Positions 63,144 to 64,000 of a stretch of 64,000 bases of DNA are shown here, in pieces. The notes beneath the pieces were generated by a model. It searched no databases, was not told where the DNA came from, and saw nothing but the letters and a program-made list of their open reading frames with translations. The translations under genes were made by a program, and so were the position numbers. The DNA lies in the NCBI RefSeq assembly GCF_025787225.1, contig NZ_CP090958.1:897856-961855 (forward strand). The letters run 5' to 3'. Within the stretch, counting starts at the first letter, position 1, and the number at the start of each line of letters is the position of its first letter. The DNA is from Saxibacter everestensis. Lineage in GTDB: Bacteria; Actinomycetota; Actinomycetes; Actinomycetales; Brevibacteriaceae.

Positions 63144-63503
63144 ATGCAGGTCAAGGACGAACTGGGGCGGTGGGGCGAGCAGCGTGCCGTGGAGCACGTG
63201 CGGTCGCTCGGTTACCGCGTGCTGGACACGAACTGGCGATGTCGGGACGGCGAGATCGATGCGGTGGCCCTCGACGGAGACTGCCTTGTGGTCGTCGAGG
63301 TGAAGACCCGGCGCGGGGTTTCGGCCGGTCATCCCTGCGAGGCGATCACCTACCGGAAGCTGGCGACACTGCGGCTGCTGGCAGCGCTGTGGTTGCGGGC
63401 GCACACGGTCGAAGCAGCGGGCATCCGGATTGATGTGATCGGCATCGTGGCACGGCGTGGATCGAGCCCGGAGCTTACGCATATCAGGGGTGCACATTGG
63501 TAG
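63144..63503 (+). CDS. yraN: YraN family endonuclease-like protein (UPF0102)
   Basis: 119-residue restriction-endonuclease-like fold with the active-site pattern DGEIDAVALDG...VVVEVKTRR (Asp near 40, EVK near 54). ATG 63144 with GGAGG 10 nt upstream is preferred over ATG 63114. yraN is typically followed by yifB/comM, as here. Cellular role unclear; linked to DNA uptake genes by position. Confidence 0.92.
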   Translation: MQVKDELGRWGEQRAVEHVRSLGYRVLDTNWRCRDGEIDAVALDGDCLVVVEVKTRRGVSAGHPCEAITYRKLATLRLLAALWLRAHTVEAAGIRIDVIGIVARRGSSPELTHIRGAHW

Positions 63504-64000
63504 CGCGGGCAATTATCGGCCGAAGCAAATCGGTGTCACTTGATGCTCTGCGGGGCGACATGGTTGAGGTGCAGGCGTCGTTCAACGACGGGTTGCCCGG
63601 CATAGCCGTGGTGGGGCTGCCGGATGCGTCGGTGTCCGAGTCGAAACAACGGGTCAGGGCGGCGCTGGCTAACTCCGGTGTCACTCTGCCGGCCCGCAGG
63701 CTGACGGTCAACCTTCGTCCGGCCGACCTCAAGAAGGTGGGCACGGGGTTCGACCTCGGCATTGCGCTGGCAATCCTTGCCGCGGATTCCCGGGTCGACA
63801 ACGAAAGCACGAGCAGAACTGTCCACCTGGCCGAGCTAGGACTGGACGGGCGCCTTCAGGCGGTTCCCGGGGTGCTGCCGGCCATACTGGCAGCGAAGCG
63901 GAAGACGAACAAGGAGTTTATGGTAGCGCCCGGCAACCTGCGCGAAGCGCAGATGGTCGCCGGCGTTACGGTCAGAGCCGCCGAATCATTGGCGGAGGCG
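63497..64000 (+). CDS. YifB/ComM family Mg chelatase-like AAA+ ATPase, 3' end outside the window
   Basis: N-terminal domain only (168 codons): ARAIIGRSKSVSLDAL, FNDGLPGIAVVGLPDASVSESKQRVRAAL, LPARRLTVNLRPADLKKVGTGFDLGIALAIL and LAELGLDGRLQAVPGVLPA are diagnostic of YifB/ComM, a helicase-like factor promoting branch migration in natural transformation. TTG 63497, overlapping the yraN stop, is chosen with AGGGG upstream. The Walker motifs lie beyond the window. Confidence 0.92.
   Translation, partial: MVARAIIGRSKSVSLDALRGDMVEVQASFNDGLPGIAVVGLPDASVSESKQRVRAALANSGVTLPARRLTVNLRPADLKKVGTGFDLGIALAILAADSRVDNESTSRTVHLAELGLDGRLQAVPGVLPAILAAKRKTNKEFMVAPGNLREAQMVAGVTVRAAESLAEA

Overview
The window is high-GC, gene-dense chromosomal DNA from an actinobacterium, most probably a member of Micrococcales; I cannot fix the genus from sequence alone. 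The evidence is the gene order (rnc-mutM-smc-ftsY, ffh-rpsP-KH-rimM-trmD-rplS-lepB-rnhB-DUF2469-yraN-yifB, leuCD with a divergent IclR regulator), frequent GTG and TTG starts, and several probable leaderless genes in which a TANNNT -10 hexamer lies 6-7 nt before the start codon. Almost everything is on the + strand.

Region by region. 1-5.4 kb: an ABC-2 exporter pair (the first gene cut by the window edge), a small membrane protein, an Eis-like acetyltransferase, a small-alarmone-synthetase-like protein and pyroglutamyl peptidase. 5.5-16 kb: amino-acid biosynthesis (serA, leuB, ilvE, a citramalate synthase behind a probable Ile/Thr leader-peptide attenuator), an MFS transporter, a lipoate-ligase family protein, a variant thyX and a CysK2-like PLP enzyme. 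16-23.5 kb: a lipoprotein of unknown function, a DUF1206 protein, a conserved actinobacterial hypothetical, apt, a fumarylacetoacetase-family gene, gltX and an alpha/beta hydrolase. 23.5-30 kb: tRNA-Gln(CTG) and tRNA-Glu(CTC), an NdgR/LtbR-type regulator divergent from leuCD, then murA-plsC-gpsA. 30-45.7 kb: accessory and housekeeping genes (YdeI-like, DinB, a gamma-family PLP enzyme, ddl, DUF3515, thiL, fakA-like, recG, an ABC/DUF6297 pair, rsmD, coaD, DUF177, rpmF, rnc, mutM).

45.65-47.77 kb is a small accessory island carrying a VapBC-like toxin-antitoxin pair, a RibD/DHFR-fold reductase and a TetR regulator with two near-identical palindromic operators. It is bracketed by a 48-bp direct duplication of the mutM 3' end, and the second copy supplies the TetR stop codon. 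47.9-64 kb returns to the conserved core: smc, a small membrane protein, ftsY, amtB-glnK, ffh, rpsP, khpA, rimM, trmD, rplS, two tandem signal peptidases, rnhB, DUF2469, a PH-like membrane protein, yraN and the 5' part of yifB/comM.

The signals I find most interesting are: the mutM-tail duplication flanking the island; the attenuator-like leader before the citramalate synthase gene; a textbook terminator lying inside the annotated 5' end of the first lepB; a hairpin that would hide the Shine-Dalgarno of yraN next to a consensus DnaA box; a decaying array of 21-23-bp tandem repeats before thiL; and a 63-bp intergenic repeat present twice. I saw no CRISPR array, prophage, IS element or rRNA, and no clearly new multi-gene system.
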